DNA of 38,586 nucleotides from Flavobacteriales bacterium (GTDB lineage Bacteria; Bacteroidota; Bacteroidia; Flavobacteriales_D; Crocinitomicaceae): assembly GCA_009885545.1 (NCBI GenBank), contig VFKM01000011.1, forward strand, positions 1 to 38,586, read 5' to 3'. The notes beneath the pieces are model-generated. The model made no database searches. It saw nothing but the letters and a program-made list of their open reading frames with translations, and had not been told where the DNA came from. Of this stretch, positions 13,740-22,778 are shown piece by piece (the first letter of the stretch is position 1; each line of letters opens with the position of its first letter). The translations under genes were made by a program, and so were the position numbers.

Positions 13740-15953
13740 ATGAATTTTTATTCAACTAGTAAAAAGAAAAGAAAAAGTTCTATTTCTTTATTTTTAACAT
13801 TCTGTTTATTCGGCTCATCCTTATTTTCCAATGCACAAGGTGTGAAATGGGCAAATGATGGGAATTCTTATTACCGTTTTATAAAAAATGAATTAGTACA
13901 ATATACGTTACCTGAAAATCAGCCGAAAGTTGTTGTTACAAGTAAACAATTGACACCGAAAGGAATGGAAACTCCTCTTTCTTTGCAATTTTATTCGTTT
14001 TCTGAAGATCAGCAAAAAATGTTGTTGTTTACGAATACGAAACGTGTTTGGCGGTTGAATTCGAAGGGAGATTACTGGGTGTTGGACAGAACAACTGGAG
14101 ATTTGATCCAATTAGGAATTAGTTTGCCCGAGTCATCATTGATGTTCGCTAAGTTTTCACCTGATGGAAAATCTGTAGCATATGTTTCTAGTAACAACAT
14201 TTATGTAGAAGATTTAGCTACAAATAATATTAAGCAGTTAACAAAAGACGGTACAAAAACAATCATCAATGGAACTTTCGACTGGGCGTATGAAGAAGAA
14301 TTTGCTTGTCGTGATGGATATAGATGGAGCCCAGATAGTAAGTCGATTGCCTATTGGCAATTGGATGCTAGTAACATTAAAAATTTCAACATGATTAACT
14401 ACACGGATTCAATATATTCACAACTGATTCCGATTGAATATCCTAAAGTAGGTGAAAAGCCTTCATCTTGTAAAGTTGGTGTTGTGAATTTAGCCGATGC
14501 TAAAACAAACTGGATGAATATCCCTGGCGATGCTGAGCAAAATTATCTTGTACGCATGGAATATATTCCTTCAACAAATAAACTGTTAATTCAGCAATTG
14601 AACAGAAAACAAAATCACAGTAAATTGTATGTGTGTGAAAATGGAAATGTGAAAGTCTTACAAGAAGAAACGGATGAGGCTTGGATTGATATTTATCAAG
14701 CTGACAATCCGTATTCTATTGATTTCACGAATCGTTTTATATGGTTAACGAGTTCAAATAGCATTTTATGGGCGTCTGAAAAGGATGGCTGGAGACATTT
14801 ATATCAAATTTCATTGGATGGTAAACCTGAAAAATTGGTTACTAAAGGAGCGTATGATTTCATCGATTTAAAATACACGGATGAAAAAGGAGGATTCGTT
14901 TATTACATGGCTTCTCCTGATAATGCTACGCAAAAATATTTATACCGTACTAAATTAGATGGCTCTGGAAAAGCAGAATTATTGAATCCAACATCGTTGA
15001 AAGGAACACATGATTACTCCTTTTCAAAAAACGGAAAATTTGCAATGCATACATTCAATAATCATTTTACTCAACCTGTTAAAGAATTCATTACAATTTC
15101 TAACCATAAACCAATTAATGATAAGGAAAGTATTGAAAGTAAATTACCAAAAGCACAAGAAACGCCAACAACTGAATTTTTTCAAATCACAACTGCAGAT
15201 AATATCGTAATGGACGGTTGGATGGTGAAACCAAAAAACTTTGATCCAACGAAAAAATATCCAGTTGTATTTTATGTCTACACAGAACCAGCAGGCGCAA
15301 CAGTTGCTGATGCATACGGGTCAAGTGAAAATGGATTATACGTCGGTAATATGGCTGAAGACGGTTATATCTACGTTTCGTTGGATAACCGTGGCACACC
15401 TGCACCGAAAGGAAGAGCTTGGAGAAAAGCAATTTATAGAAGCATCGGTCAAATTAATATTCATGATCAAGCTATGGCTGCGAAGGAAATTTTAAAATGG
15501 AATTATGTTGACAGTTCTCGCATTGCTGTTTGGGGGTGGAGTGGTGGAGGTTCTGCTACGTTGAATTTAATGTTCCAATATCCTGAAATATATAAAACAG
15601 GAATTGCCGTTGCAGGAATCAGTAATCAATTGACATACGATAATATTTACCAAGAACGTTACATGGGATTACCTGAAGAAAATATGGAAGATTTTGTAAA
15701 AGGTTCACCTATTGCGCATGTTCAAAATTTCAGAGGAAACCTGTTGTATATACACGGAACTGCTGATGATAATGTTCATTATCAAAATGCGGAAATATTG
15801 ATCAATGAAATGATTAAATACAACAAACAATTTCAATTCATGGCATATCCAAACAGAACGCATGGTATTTCTGAAGGTGAAGGAACATTTGAGCATTTAT
15901 CTACGTTGTATACGAATTACTTAAAAATGTATTGTCCTCCTGGCGGGAGATAA
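13740..15953 (+). CDS. Dipeptidyl peptidase IV family serine peptidase (S9B)
   Basis: A 737-residue exported peptidase with an N-terminal signal sequence (about residues 1-32, ending SNAQ). The first 480 residues form the DPP-IV beta-propeller, including the DWAYEEEF motif (about residues 181-188) whose glutamates hold the substrate's free N-terminus. The alpha/beta-hydrolase domain carries the nucleophile in WGWSGGG (S601), the acid in GTADDNVH (D676/D677) and the histidine in THGIS (H708). The motif usually reads GWSYGG; here glycine replaces tyrosine after the serine. The enzyme should remove X-Pro or X-Ala dipeptides from peptides in the periplasm, serving peptide nutrition. It is monocistronic by its surroundings. 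Confidence 0.93.
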   Translation: MNFYSTSKKKRKSSISLFLTFCLFGSSLFSNAQGVKWANDGNSYYRFIKNELVQYTLPENQPKVVVTSKQLTPKGMETPLSLQFYSFSEDQQKMLLFTNTKRVWRLNSKGDYWVLDRTTGDLIQLGISLPESSLMFAKFSPDGKSVAYVSSNNIYVEDLATNNIKQLTKDGTKTIINGTFDWAYEEEFACRDGYRWSPDSKSIAYWQLDASNIKNFNMINYTDSIYSQLIPIEYPKVGEKPSSCKVGVVNLADAKTNWMNIPGDAEQNYLVRMEYIPSTNKLLIQQLNRKQNHSKLYVCENGNVKVLQEETDEAWIDIYQADNPYSIDFTNRFIWLTSSNSILWASEKDGWRHLYQISLDGKPEKLVTKGAYDFIDLKYTDEKGGFVYYMASPDNATQKYLYRTKLDGSGKAELLNPTSLKGTHDYSFSKNGKFAMHTFNNHFTQPVKEFITISNHKPINDKESIESKLPKAQETPTTEFFQITTADNIVMDGWMVKPKNFDPTKKYPVVFYVYTEPAGATVADAYGSSENGLYVGNMAEDGYIYVSLDNRGTPAPKGRAWRKAIYRSIGQINIHDQAMAAKEILKWNYVDSSRIAVWGWSGGGSATLNLMFQYPEIYKTGIAVAGISNQLTYDNIYQERYMGLPEENMEDFVKGSPIAHVQNFRGNLLYIHGTADDNVHYQNAEILINEMIKYNKQFQFMAYPNRTHGISEGEGTFEHLSTLYTNYLKMYCPPGGR

Positions 15954-16126
15954 ATAAATGGTGCTACTTTTTAATTGATTTTTTAATAAAGCAGAACATT
16001 TGAAAAATTTGTTTAGCTTGTTCATTACAATTTTTATTGCGCTCGAAAAATTAATCTGCTGTTTTTGCGTTAACTCTAAAAATTCGAGATTCGAAAAGCC
16101 AAGAACCAAAATGCTACTTTAAAAAA

Positions 16127-16813
16127 ATGATAAGAAAAACAGCACTATTTTTAATAATCCAAGGGATAAGTACGTTTGTTAATGGGCAAGTAAATAAGTT
16201 TGACATTGGAATAGAAGGAGGTCCAAGTTTGACATCAATTAGAGGTAATGATTTTCTTGCCGAATTTCAATACCCAACAATTGGATATTCAGGTGGACTT
16301 TCTCTTCAATACAATTTTCCCAAACTTGTCTCCATTAGAACAAACATTTCCTATGAAAGAAAAGGTGTTGTGGCAAAATTCAATGCTACTGACATAAATG
16401 GTTCGGTTATCGGTGAAATTAAAACGCATACATTCTTTGATTACTTGACCATTCCCTTACTTACAAGGTTTAATTTCGGGAGCAAAATAAAATTCTTCAT
16501 CAATGCTGGGCCATATTTCGGCTATTTAATCAAGAATACAAACATAACAGAAGAGTTTAATGAATTTCCAGAATATATATCTGAGAATACTGATGATTAC
16601 CAGAAATTTGACTTTGGATTAACAGGTGGTCTTGGATGTATGCTTCCAATAAAGAATAATTTTAGTTTGTCTTTGGAAATTAGAAATAATCTAGGGCTAA
16701 AGAACATTAATCAAGGTATTGTTTTCGATGATGTGCAAATATTAATGAATTCTACCAATTTATTAATAGGATTTGCATACCGCCTTGGAAAAAGAATAGA
16801 AATAGAGAAATAA
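16127..16813 (+). CDS. Outer membrane beta-barrel protein (PorT family)
   Basis: A 228-residue protein with a signal peptide (residues 1-20, FVNGQV). The rest is alternating hydrophobic strands with aromatic girdles, beginning KFDIGIEGGPSLTSIRG and including LSLQYNFPKLVSIRTNISYE, RFNFGSKIKFFINAGPYFG and a last strand LLIGFAYRLGKRI. This is the usual eight-strand PorT-like/OmpA-type barrel of Bacteroidota. It should sit in the outer membrane; cargo or partner unknown. It begins 173 bp after the DPP-IV gene. Confidence 0.85.
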   Translation: MIRKTALFLIIQGISTFVNGQVNKFDIGIEGGPSLTSIRGNDFLAEFQYPTIGYSGGLSLQYNFPKLVSIRTNISYERKGVVAKFNATDINGSVIGEIKTHTFFDYLTIPLLTRFNFGSKIKFFINAGPYFGYLIKNTNITEEFNEFPEYISENTDDYQKFDFGLTGGLGCMLPIKNNFSLSLEIRNNLGLKNINQGIVFDDVQILMNSTNLLIGFAYRLGKRIEIEK

Positions 16814-16889
16814 AATTCTCTGTTAGAAAATAGAAACTTTATTAGAACAATCGCTTTTCCTTATCAAAACCTCATAATACACGTTTAAT

Positions 16890-17189
16890 ATGGAGACAAA
16901 TAACACTGAAAACCAAAAAATTACCTTTTTTAAAATTCTTTTACTAACAAGCATAATAACTTTCTTAATATGGGTCGTAGGTCAAAATAGTGATGTTTAT
17001 CGCTATGCTCTAGTTGGAGTTATTTTTGAAATTCTTTGGCTACCAATGTTAGCCATTATTTTGGTAATACCTCTTGTATCCTTCTATAATTGGTACAAGG
17101 ATAAATTCAAAACAACATCAAGATTTCTCTACCTATTGTTATGGTCTATTTTTTCAGTTGGTATAATTTATTTTTTATCGAAAAAATAA
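16890..17189 (+). CDS. Small integral membrane protein, hypothetical
   Basis: A 99-residue protein with hydrophobic segments at about residues 13-29, 34-64 (long enough for one or two helices) and 79-96, joined by a basic loop (YKDKFKTTSR). A charged N-terminus (METNNTENQK) precedes the first helix. No family is recognised. It follows the barrel gene by 76 bp and may share its transcript. Confidence 0.65.
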   Translation: METNNTENQKITFFKILLLTSIITFLIWVVGQNSDVYRYALVGVIFEILWLPMLAIILVIPLVSFYNWYKDKFKTTSRFLYLLLWSIFSVGIIYFLSKK

Positions 17190-17318
17190 AAGGCTAATAG
17201 TATTGATAAAATAAACTACCCCCAATCATGGATATAGAACAAATAGCAGTATGTGTTATGTATTTGATTAAAAACTAATTATGGAATTAAATAGATCTGT
17301 TACCTTACTTAATATAGT

Positions 17319-17879
17319 ATGATTAAACACCTATTTCAACTTGTATTTTTACTACTCCTATTTGGATGCTCTTACAATTCAGATAAACTCCCAAATGGAA
17401 ACGGCAAAATGCAATTTGGTCTTTATATTGAGAATACTCCAAGACGAGGATCTCAATATTTTGATTCTGAAAAAAGGGAGTATAATTATAGATATTATAC
17501 AATTACAATCACAAACGATTCAATTGTTCCTGTTCGACTTAAAATCAATTTCGACAAGACATCTGTTGGTTTATTTAACGTTTTTTTGATCACTAGACGT
17601 TTAACTCCAGAGGAATACAGTATGACTGATCAACACTTGCTTCTGGAATTACTTGGGTGTAGAAAAAGAAATATTACCAAGCCTATTCATCTAAACAAAG
17701 TTTTAAAACCGAATGAAAAATGTGCTTTTACTTTTGGAGTGCTTTCAAATGTAAAAGATTTAGATCCTACAACGCCATTCAGTTCTGGTATGGTAGCATC
17801 AAAAGAAAAGTCACTGTTCTTGGAGATTAACAAATTTATAAAAATTCCTTGCGGACAATTTTCGTTTGATAGAAAATAA
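17319..17879 (+). CDS. Lipoprotein of unknown function
   Basis: A 186-residue predicted lipoprotein. A short hydrophobic leader ends in LLLFGC, placing the acylated cysteine at residue 17. The mature part looks like a beta-sandwich (YRYYTITITNDSIVPVRLKI), the style of an immunoglobulin-like domain, with one later cysteine near residue 113 and others near the end. No specific family is recognised. The DUF1905 gene begins 17 bp downstream. Confidence 0.7.
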   Translation: MIKHLFQLVFLLLLFGCSYNSDKLPNGNGKMQFGLYIENTPRRGSQYFDSEKREYNYRYYTITITNDSIVPVRLKINFDKTSVGLFNVFLITRRLTPEEYSMTDQHLLLELLGCRKRNITKPIHLNKVLKPNEKCAFTFGVLSNVKDLDPTTPFSSGMVASKEKSLFLEINKFIKIPCGQFSFDRK

Positions 17880-17896
17880 AGTGAATTAAAAAAAAA

Positions 17897-18196
17897 ATGA
17901 CAGGTAGAATCGAATACACATTTTCAGCAAAAATATGGCAACATACCGCACCTGGAGGTTGGTATTTTGTTTCTCTTCCCACGGAAATAGGAAAAGAAAT
18001 TAGAGAGAACTTGAAATGGCAGGAAGAAGGTTGGGGTCGATTGAAAGCAACAGCAAAAATTGGGAATACCCTATGGATAACTGCTATATGGTTTGATACG
18101 AAAAAGAACACTTATATTTTACCAGTGATAGCTGAAATCAGAAAGAAAGAGAAGCTAGAAGCAGACAAAATAATCGAATCAATTATTTGGGTTTGA
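17897..18196 (+). CDS. DUF1905 domain protein
   Basis: A 99-residue single-domain cytoplasmic protein matching DUF1905. The domain runs from IEYTFSAKIWQHTAPGGWYF through WGRLKATAKIGNTLWITAIW to 'TYILPVIAEIRKKEKLE'. The family forms a small beta-barrel of unknown function and is often fused to, or next to, YdeI-type domains. Here it is free-standing, while a YdeI-like protein is encoded separately at 6376. Confidence 0.85.
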   Translation: MTGRIEYTFSAKIWQHTAPGGWYFVSLPTEIGKEIRENLKWQEEGWGRLKATAKIGNTLWITAIWFDTKKNTYILPVIAEIRKKEKLEADKIIESIIWV

Positions 18197-18305
18197 AAAA
18201 GGAAGAACCTTTAAAGTGTTACATTGTTTGGGAGCAAAAAATTAATAATTGTATATAGTGCTTAAATGATTTACATTTGAATAGGTTAATTAATTAAAGT
18301 ATAAA

Positions 18306-18743
18306 ATGATGAAAAACCGAATATTCCAATTCCATAAAATAATATTAATGTCAATTATTACAATGATCCTATTCGCCTGTAAAAAAGATAGTGTAAGTGA
18401 TTGTATAGAGCATGAAATAACGGCATGTTCTGAAGATTTGACTAAAACCAACCTTAGAATAAAAAATGTTAGTGATTATGAATTGTGTAATGTGGTCGTG
18501 AAACCTCCATATGGATCATTTAATTGTGGTCTTTTGGAAAAAGGAGAAATAACGTGTTATCATTCTTTTGACACTGTTTATAATTATGCTCAGATTCAAT
18601 TTTTTATTGGTGAGAAGGAATTTACATTTTATCCAATTGACTATGTTGGTGAAGATCCATTACCGATTGGAAAATTCACTTACTTGATTGATATAGTAGA
18701 TTTCGATAAAAGACAAATCTCAATTACCCTTCAAGAGGACTGA
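18306..18743 (+). CDS. Lipoprotein of unknown function
   Basis: A 145-residue predicted lipoprotein. Two ATGs are adjacent (18306 and 18309); either gives a leader ending MILFAC, with the acylated cysteine at about residue 25. Mature segments such as KTNLRIKNVSDYELCNVVVK and YAQIQFFIGEKEFTFYPIDY suggest a small beta domain. It has five further cysteines. No family is recognised. The CPBP protease gene starts 11 bp after the stop, so the two are likely co-transcribed. Confidence 0.7.
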   Translation: MMKNRIFQFHKIILMSIITMILFACKKDSVSDCIEHEITACSEDLTKTNLRIKNVSDYELCNVVVKPPYGSFNCGLLEKGEITCYHSFDTVYNYAQIQFFIGEKEFTFYPIDYVGEDPLPIGKFTYLIDIVDFDKRQISITLQED

Positions 18744-18754
18744 CCCTAAAAATA

Positions 18755-19549
18755 ATGATCAAAAGTAAATTACCTCTTTCATTATTTATTATTCTAATCT
18801 TATTAGCGTCTCGTTATACATCCTTTTTTTATGCGTATTTGATTTTTGGAATCCAAGATTATCAACTACTAGATGAAACCTACAGATCAGTTTTACTTCA
18901 AACAACAGGTGTATTACTTCCAGTTATTATGGTTTTAGCTTTTAATCAATTCTCAATAAAAAGAACCATTGAAGACCTTGGATTGTCTAAAGGTTTGAAA
19001 GAAGGAATTATCTATGCTTTAATTATTGTTTCACCAATGTTCATCGGAAATTTATTCTTTTCGCCTTTACAACCAGAAGTAAAAATTGTAGACATTTTAT
19101 ATTATTCTATTTGGCCGGGATTCAACGAAGAACTAATCTTTCGTGGAATACTAATTGGACAACTGTTTAAACGAGCTGGTTGGGGGTTTATTCCTGCCGC
19201 ACTGCTTTCTTCCTTGTATTTTGCTTTAGGACATCTTTATCAATCACATGATATTATGAGTGCAATTCAAGTATTTACTGTTACCGCTGGAGCTGGAGTA
19301 GGATTTGCACTGTGTTTTATTGAATGGTCATGGAATCTATGGTTGGTGATGTTTGTCCATATGTTGATGAATTTACGCACCGTTTTCTTTGAAACAGGAG
19401 GGACGGCTACCTTAAATTTGACTGGAAATATTTTTAGGGGGATGACAATTGCCCTTCTCATATTTTTTACCATTCAAAGAATGAAAAAAAATGGTTCTTT
19501 GTTGAAAGGAAATTTGTGGAGGAACAGAGGTTTGGAATCTAATAACTGA
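18755..19549 (+). CDS. CPBP family intramembrane metalloprotease
   Basis: A 264-residue membrane protein with about seven hydrophobic helices. The conserved abi/CAAX-protease motifs are present: EELIFR (E125, E126, R130), a later FALGH (H160), and a histidine in a transmembrane setting, FVHMLMN (H202). These residues hold the catalytic water in intramembrane glutamate proteases of this family (Rce1-like). Bacterial members process or protect peptides such as bacteriocins, or have unknown targets. It is the second gene of a pair with the lipoprotein at 18306. It converges with sucD, whose terminator lies just beyond. Confidence 0.88.
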   Translation: MIKSKLPLSLFIILILLASRYTSFFYAYLIFGIQDYQLLDETYRSVLLQTTGVLLPVIMVLAFNQFSIKRTIEDLGLSKGLKEGIIYALIIVSPMFIGNLFFSPLQPEVKIVDILYYSIWPGFNEELIFRGILIGQLFKRAGWGFIPAALLSSLYFALGHLYQSHDIMSAIQVFTVTAGAGVGFALCFIEWSWNLWLVMFVHMLMNLRTVFFETGGTATLNLTGNIFRGMTIALLIFFTIQRMKKNGSLLKGNLWRNRGLESNN

Positions 19550-19566
19550 TATCGAAACTTTCATTC

Positions 19567-19597
19567 AAAAAAAAGGTGCAAGTTAAAAACTCACACC
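19567..19597 (-). terminator. Rho-independent terminator downstream of sucD
   Basis: On the minus strand, GGTGTGAGTT and AACTTGCACC (plus 19575-19597) form a 10-bp stem with two G-T wobbles and a 3-base loop, followed by eight T's. It is 65 bp past the sucD stop. Confidence 0.8.
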
Positions 19598-19662
19598 ATT
19601 TAAATATTATTAACAGGGTAACTGAGCCTGGACTCCCCTGAGGTCTAATCGAAGGGTCGAAG

Positions 19663-20541
19663 TTATACTGTCACACCCATTATCTCAGCCATTTTAGCAC
19701 CAATTTGAGCTGGAGAATCAACAACGTGAATTCCACATTCTCTCATGATACGTTTTTTAGCTTCAGCTGTATCTTCATCTCCACCAACAATTGCACCTGC
19801 GTGCCCCATTGTTCTTCCTTTTGGAGCAGTTTCACCAGCGATGAATCCAACAACTGGCTTTCTTGGGTTTTCTTTGATCCAACGAGCAGCAATAGCTTCC
19901 AAGTTACCACCGATCTCACCAATCATCACAATTCCTTCTGTTTCTGGATCATTCATTAATAACTCAACTGCTTCTTTTGTCGTAGTTCCAATAATTGGAT
20001 CTCCACCAATTCCAATAGCAGTTGTAATTCCTAATCCTGCTTTTGCAACTTGATCAGCCGCTTCATATGTTAATGTTCCAGATTTTGAAACAATTCCAAT
20101 CGTTCCTTTCTTGAAAACAAAACCTGGCATAATTCCAACTTTCGCTTCACCTGCAGTAATGATTCCTGGACAGTTAGGCCCAATCAAACGACAGTCAAAC
20201 GCTTTGATGTATTCTCTTGCTTTAATCATGTCTTTCACTGGAATTCCTTCTGTGATGCACACGACAACTTTAATTCCTGCCTCTGCAGCTTCCATAATCG
20301 CATCAGCAGCAAATGCTGGCGGAACGAAAATAATAGAAACATCAGCACCAGCTTTAGTAACAGCATCAGCAACAGTATTGAAAACTGGACGATCTAAATG
20401 TAAAGTACCACCTTTTCCTGGAGTTACACCACCAACAACGTTGGTTCCATATTCAATCATTTGTCCTGCATGGAAAGTACCTTCGCTTCCTGTGAAACCT
20501 TGAACAATTACTTTCGAATTTTTATTTACTAAAACGCTCAT
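19663..20541 (-). CDS. sucD: Succinate-CoA ligase [ADP/GDP-forming] subunit alpha
   Basis: A 292-residue TCA-cycle enzyme subunit that, with SucC, interconverts succinyl-CoA and succinate with nucleotide phosphorylation. The CoA-binding Rossmann part begins [20 protein letters not shown] and [18 protein letters not shown]. The phosphorylated histidine is H247 in [10 protein letters not shown]. It is full length and strongly conserved throughout. sucC is not adjacent, which is usual in this phylum. A -7 type box (TATTTTTG, minus strand) lies 37-44 bp upstream of the start. Confidence 0.97.
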   Translation of the reverse strand: MSVLVNKNSKVIVQGFTGSEGTFHAGQMIEYGTNVVGGVTPGKGGTLHLDRPVFNTVADAVTKAGADVSIIFVPPAFAADAIMEAAEAGIKVVVCITEGIPVKDMIKAREYIKAFDCRLIGPNCPGIITAGEAKVGIMPGFVFKKGTIGIVSKSGTLTYEAADQVAKAGLGITTAIGIGGDPIIGTTTKEAVELLMNDPETEGIVMIGEIGGNLEAIAARWIKENPRKPVVGFIAGETAPKGRTMGHAGAIVGGDEDTAEAKKRIMRECGIHVVDSPAQIGAKMAEIMGVTV

Positions 20542-20577
20542 TTTTGCGGGTATTTTGAATCAATTAATTTATGACAC

Positions 20578-20585
20578 CAAAAATA
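20578..20585 (-). promoter_or_regulatory. Possible -7 promoter box of sucD
   Basis: Minus-strand TATTTTTG fits the Bacteroidota consensus TAnnTTTG and lies 37-44 bp before the sucD start. No clear -33 TTG at standard spacing was identified, so this is tentative. Confidence 0.35.
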
Positions 20586-20634
20586 TATGTTTGAATCCGT
20601 TTATCAATGATTTTAAACATATATTCTCATTATT

Positions 20635-21081
20635 TTATTTAACACCTTTTATTTCCATATCAAATACCAAGATTGAATTGGCTGGAATATCATCTAAAAC
20701 GCGGTCTCCATATCCTAATGTTGGAGGAGCAACTAAAAATGCTTTGGCTCCGGGTTTTAATTCTAACATTATTTCTTTCCAAGCTCCGATGAGGTCTTTT
20801 ACTGAAAATTCAACAGGATATTTATGGTTATCAAATGTTTGTCCATTCAAGAAATAGCCTTTATAACTGAATGAAACAATATCTGTAAATTGAATATATT
20901 CTCCTTCTCCTGGCTCTATTATTTTATAATATAAACCTGAATCAGTTCGTTTGCATTTAATGTTTTTCTTCTTTAAATAATTAGCAATTTGTTTATCAAA
21001 GGATTTTTTCTGATCTTCTGAATACGTGCCACAAGAAAATAAAACAAGCGGTAGGATCAATAATGCAATGAATTTTGTCAT
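20635..21081 (-). CDS. FKBP-type peptidyl-prolyl isomerase lipoprotein
   Basis: A 148-residue lipoprotein (lipobox LVLFSC, acylated cysteine at residue 17) with a helical linker and an FKBP domain from about residue 48. The domain shows DSGLYYKIIEPGEGE, a GYFLNGQTFDNH turn, 'GAWKEIMLELKPGAKAFLVA' and 'PPTLGYGDRVLDDIPANSIL', ending FDMEIKGV. The YGD-x-IP-NS-L-VFD pattern is diagnostic. It should catalyse cis-trans proline isomerisation on proteins in the periplasm or at the outer membrane. The family includes gliding-associated GldI-type proteins in this phylum; a specific assignment is not supported. Confidence 0.9.
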   Translation of the reverse strand: MTKFIALLILPLVLFSCGTYSEDQKKSFDKQIANYLKKKNIKCKRTDSGLYYKIIEPGEGEYIQFTDIVSFSYKGYFLNGQTFDNHKYPVEFSVKDLIGAWKEIMLELKPGAKAFLVAPPTLGYGDRVLDDIPANSILVFDMEIKGVK

Positions 21082-21119
21082 ATCTTTTTTTAATTACAAA
21101 TTGCTAATTACAAGTTATT

Positions 21120-21168
21120 AGTTATGAATTACACCTATGTGTTCTATGTGCCTATGTGTTTCAAATTT
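21120..21168. repeat. Intergenic 49-bp repeat, copy A
   Basis: Matches 24869-24917 at 47 of 49 positions in the same orientation. Its core is three CTATGTG heptads at 8-9 base spacing. The last two heptads and flank also occur inverted at 25692-25718. Confidence 0.9.
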
Positions 21169-21173
21169 GAATC

Positions 21174-22064
21174 CTACAATTTTACTAGCGTAAGCGTATA
21201 TCCCTCTTTTTCCAATAATCTCAACACTCCATTTGGACCGCCTAAATGTCCTGCACCAACAGCAATAAAAGTCTTCATATCAGCAACTAATTCTTTGATT
21301 TGGGGTACCCAATTTTTATTTCTTGAATCCAGAAAACTAGCTTGCTCTTCAGATAAAACACCACCTTCTTCTTGAATCATTAGATAGAGTGAATCAACAT
21401 TCTGACGGATATACATTTTTTGCATATTTTGAATTATGTCAAGTGATTTATCCTCATTTCGAATACCATCCATGACCATTTCTGCTTGCTGTGAATTCGT
21501 CAGTTTATCAAAAATGGCCATTTGTTGTTCAACTGTTTCTAATCCTTTAATCGCTATGGCATTTTCGTTTGCTATTTTTTCAAACGTCATTTCATAGGAT
21601 TCAGTTTTTCCCATGAATTGCATTTGTGTTGCCATTTGAACAACTACAAACGGTTTCATTTTTGTCATGGTAGAACGAAAAGCAGGTTCTGATAAATTCA
21701 TCTCCGCTTGCGCCCATTTTATAATGGAATCAGTTTGTTCTTTTGTAAAGTAATCAAAAAAAGTCCCTTCCGTTAACATCACCATTTTCATTGCTTCGGA
21801 TTGACTTGGCATGCCAGCAATTTCCATTACCAATAGATCTGATTTTTTAACGAGTTTATCTAGTTTTTCAGGGAATAGAAAATATTCTTTTTCAATTAAA
21901 TGCATGGATCCGAAAATGTACGAGCCCTTTGGAATACCATGTCCTTCAATTTTCCATAACAATGAACTTTCTTTCATCGGAAATTCACCAATTACACTTT
22001 CTTGAGAATAAGAAATTTTAACAATTAGTATAAAAAAGAAGAAAAGACAGTGTACTTTTTTCAT
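21174..22064 (-). CDS. TraB/GumN family protein
   Basis: A 296-residue exported protein with a signal peptide (residues 1-20, KISYSQ). It contains the family's two histidine motifs: GSMHLIEKEYFLFP (about residues 52-65) and FIAVGAGHLGGPNGVLRLLE near the C-terminus. Between them are the conserved 'LLVMEIAG' strand and a long helical segment rich in methionine. TraB/GumN proteins belong to the Tiki/EreA-like metalloprotease-related fold, and many are predicted proteases; no substrate is known here. The start abuts the methyltransferase stop directly (22064/22065), so the two are co-transcribed. Confidence 0.9.
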   Translation of the reverse strand: MKKVHCLFFFFILIVKISYSQESVIGEFPMKESSLLWKIEGHGIPKGSYIFGSMHLIEKEYFLFPEKLDKLVKKSDLLVMEIAGMPSQSEAMKMVMLTEGTFFDYFTKEQTDSIIKWAQAEMNLSEPAFRSTMTKMKPFVVVQMATQMQFMGKTESYEMTFEKIANENAIAIKGLETVEQQMAIFDKLTNSQQAEMVMDGIRNEDKSLDIIQNMQKMYIRQNVDSLYLMIQEEGGVLSEEQASFLDSRNKNWVPQIKELVADMKTFIAVGAGHLGGPNGVLRLLEKEGYTLTLVKL

Positions 22065-22778
22065 TTATTCAAAAATTAACTCTGCCAAATAATGATCTTC
22101 ATTATCACAGATTTTTTTCGCTTTCAATCCAACGTTTTGAGCTGCTTTATATAGATTATCAAAATCAACATATAGCCAATCAAACCAAGGGCCTTTTTCA
22201 TTCTTATGTTTCATTTGAAAATTAAAATTCCCGTAATATTCAGAATTCAAATCTACCCACATTGATCCATCTTCATCTTGATACAAATACTTGATATCAG
22301 AAGAATCACATAGGATTTTGCCACCAGGATTTAAAAGAGATTTTGCGTGTTGCAAAGTATGTTCCAAATTAGATAGTTTACCAGCAATACCAATTCCATT
22401 CATCAACATCAGAATGGTGTCATATTTTTCATCTTTCAAATTGAAAAAGTTCACCTTTCTAGCGTTCAATCCCATTTGCTTCATATAGTTGACAGCGCCT
22501 TCAGAAATTTCAATTGGAAAAACTTCCATTCCTCTATCAAAAAGTTCTAACGAATGCACACCAGCGCCAGCTCCAACATCTAAAACTTTTCCTTTCGATC
22601 GTTCAATGGCAACTTGTTCTATTTCGGGCATTTGCTCATACTTCCTGAAAAGTATTTCAATCGGAATAATATCATCTTCACATATTTTCGAAGAGACAAT
22701 AATATCGAAAGGTTTTTTTCTTACTGAATATTCTATTATTCCAGCCCCGACCGGGTCGCCAATTTTGATTTTCTCCAT
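22065..22778 (-). CDS. Class I SAM-dependent methyltransferase
   Basis: A 237-residue methyltransferase with the SAM-binding motif I VLDVGAGAGVHSLEL (about residues 65-79), an acidic end of strand 2 (VFPIE), motif IV region TILMLMNGIG, and a later LLNPGGKILCDSSD. It also has an N-terminal extension of about 60 residues. The target is unknown; the fold is certain. The start ATG shares its A with the last base of the upstream gene's stop (22778), a TAATG overlap that implies translational coupling. Confidence 0.87.
   Translation of the reverse strand: MEKIKIGDPVGAGIIEYSVRKKPFDIIVSSKICEDDIIPIEILFRKYEQMPEIEQVAIERSKGKVLDVGAGAGVHSLELFDRGMEVFPIEISEGAVNYMKQMGLNARKVNFFNLKDEKYDTILMLMNGIGIAGKLSNLEHTLQHAKSLLNPGGKILCDSSDIKYLYQDEDGSMWVDLNSEYYGNFNFQMKHKNEKGPWFDWLYVDFDNLYKAAQNVGLKAKKICDNEDHYLAELIFE

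Noticed and set aside
15921..16109. 62-residue minus-strand frame after the DPP-IV gene
   Set aside because: It overlaps the end of the peptidase gene and shows no domain or signal; likely chance.
19705..20503. Long plus-strand open frames across sucD
   Set aside because: They are antisense shadows of a highly conserved enzyme; length comes from its codon pattern.
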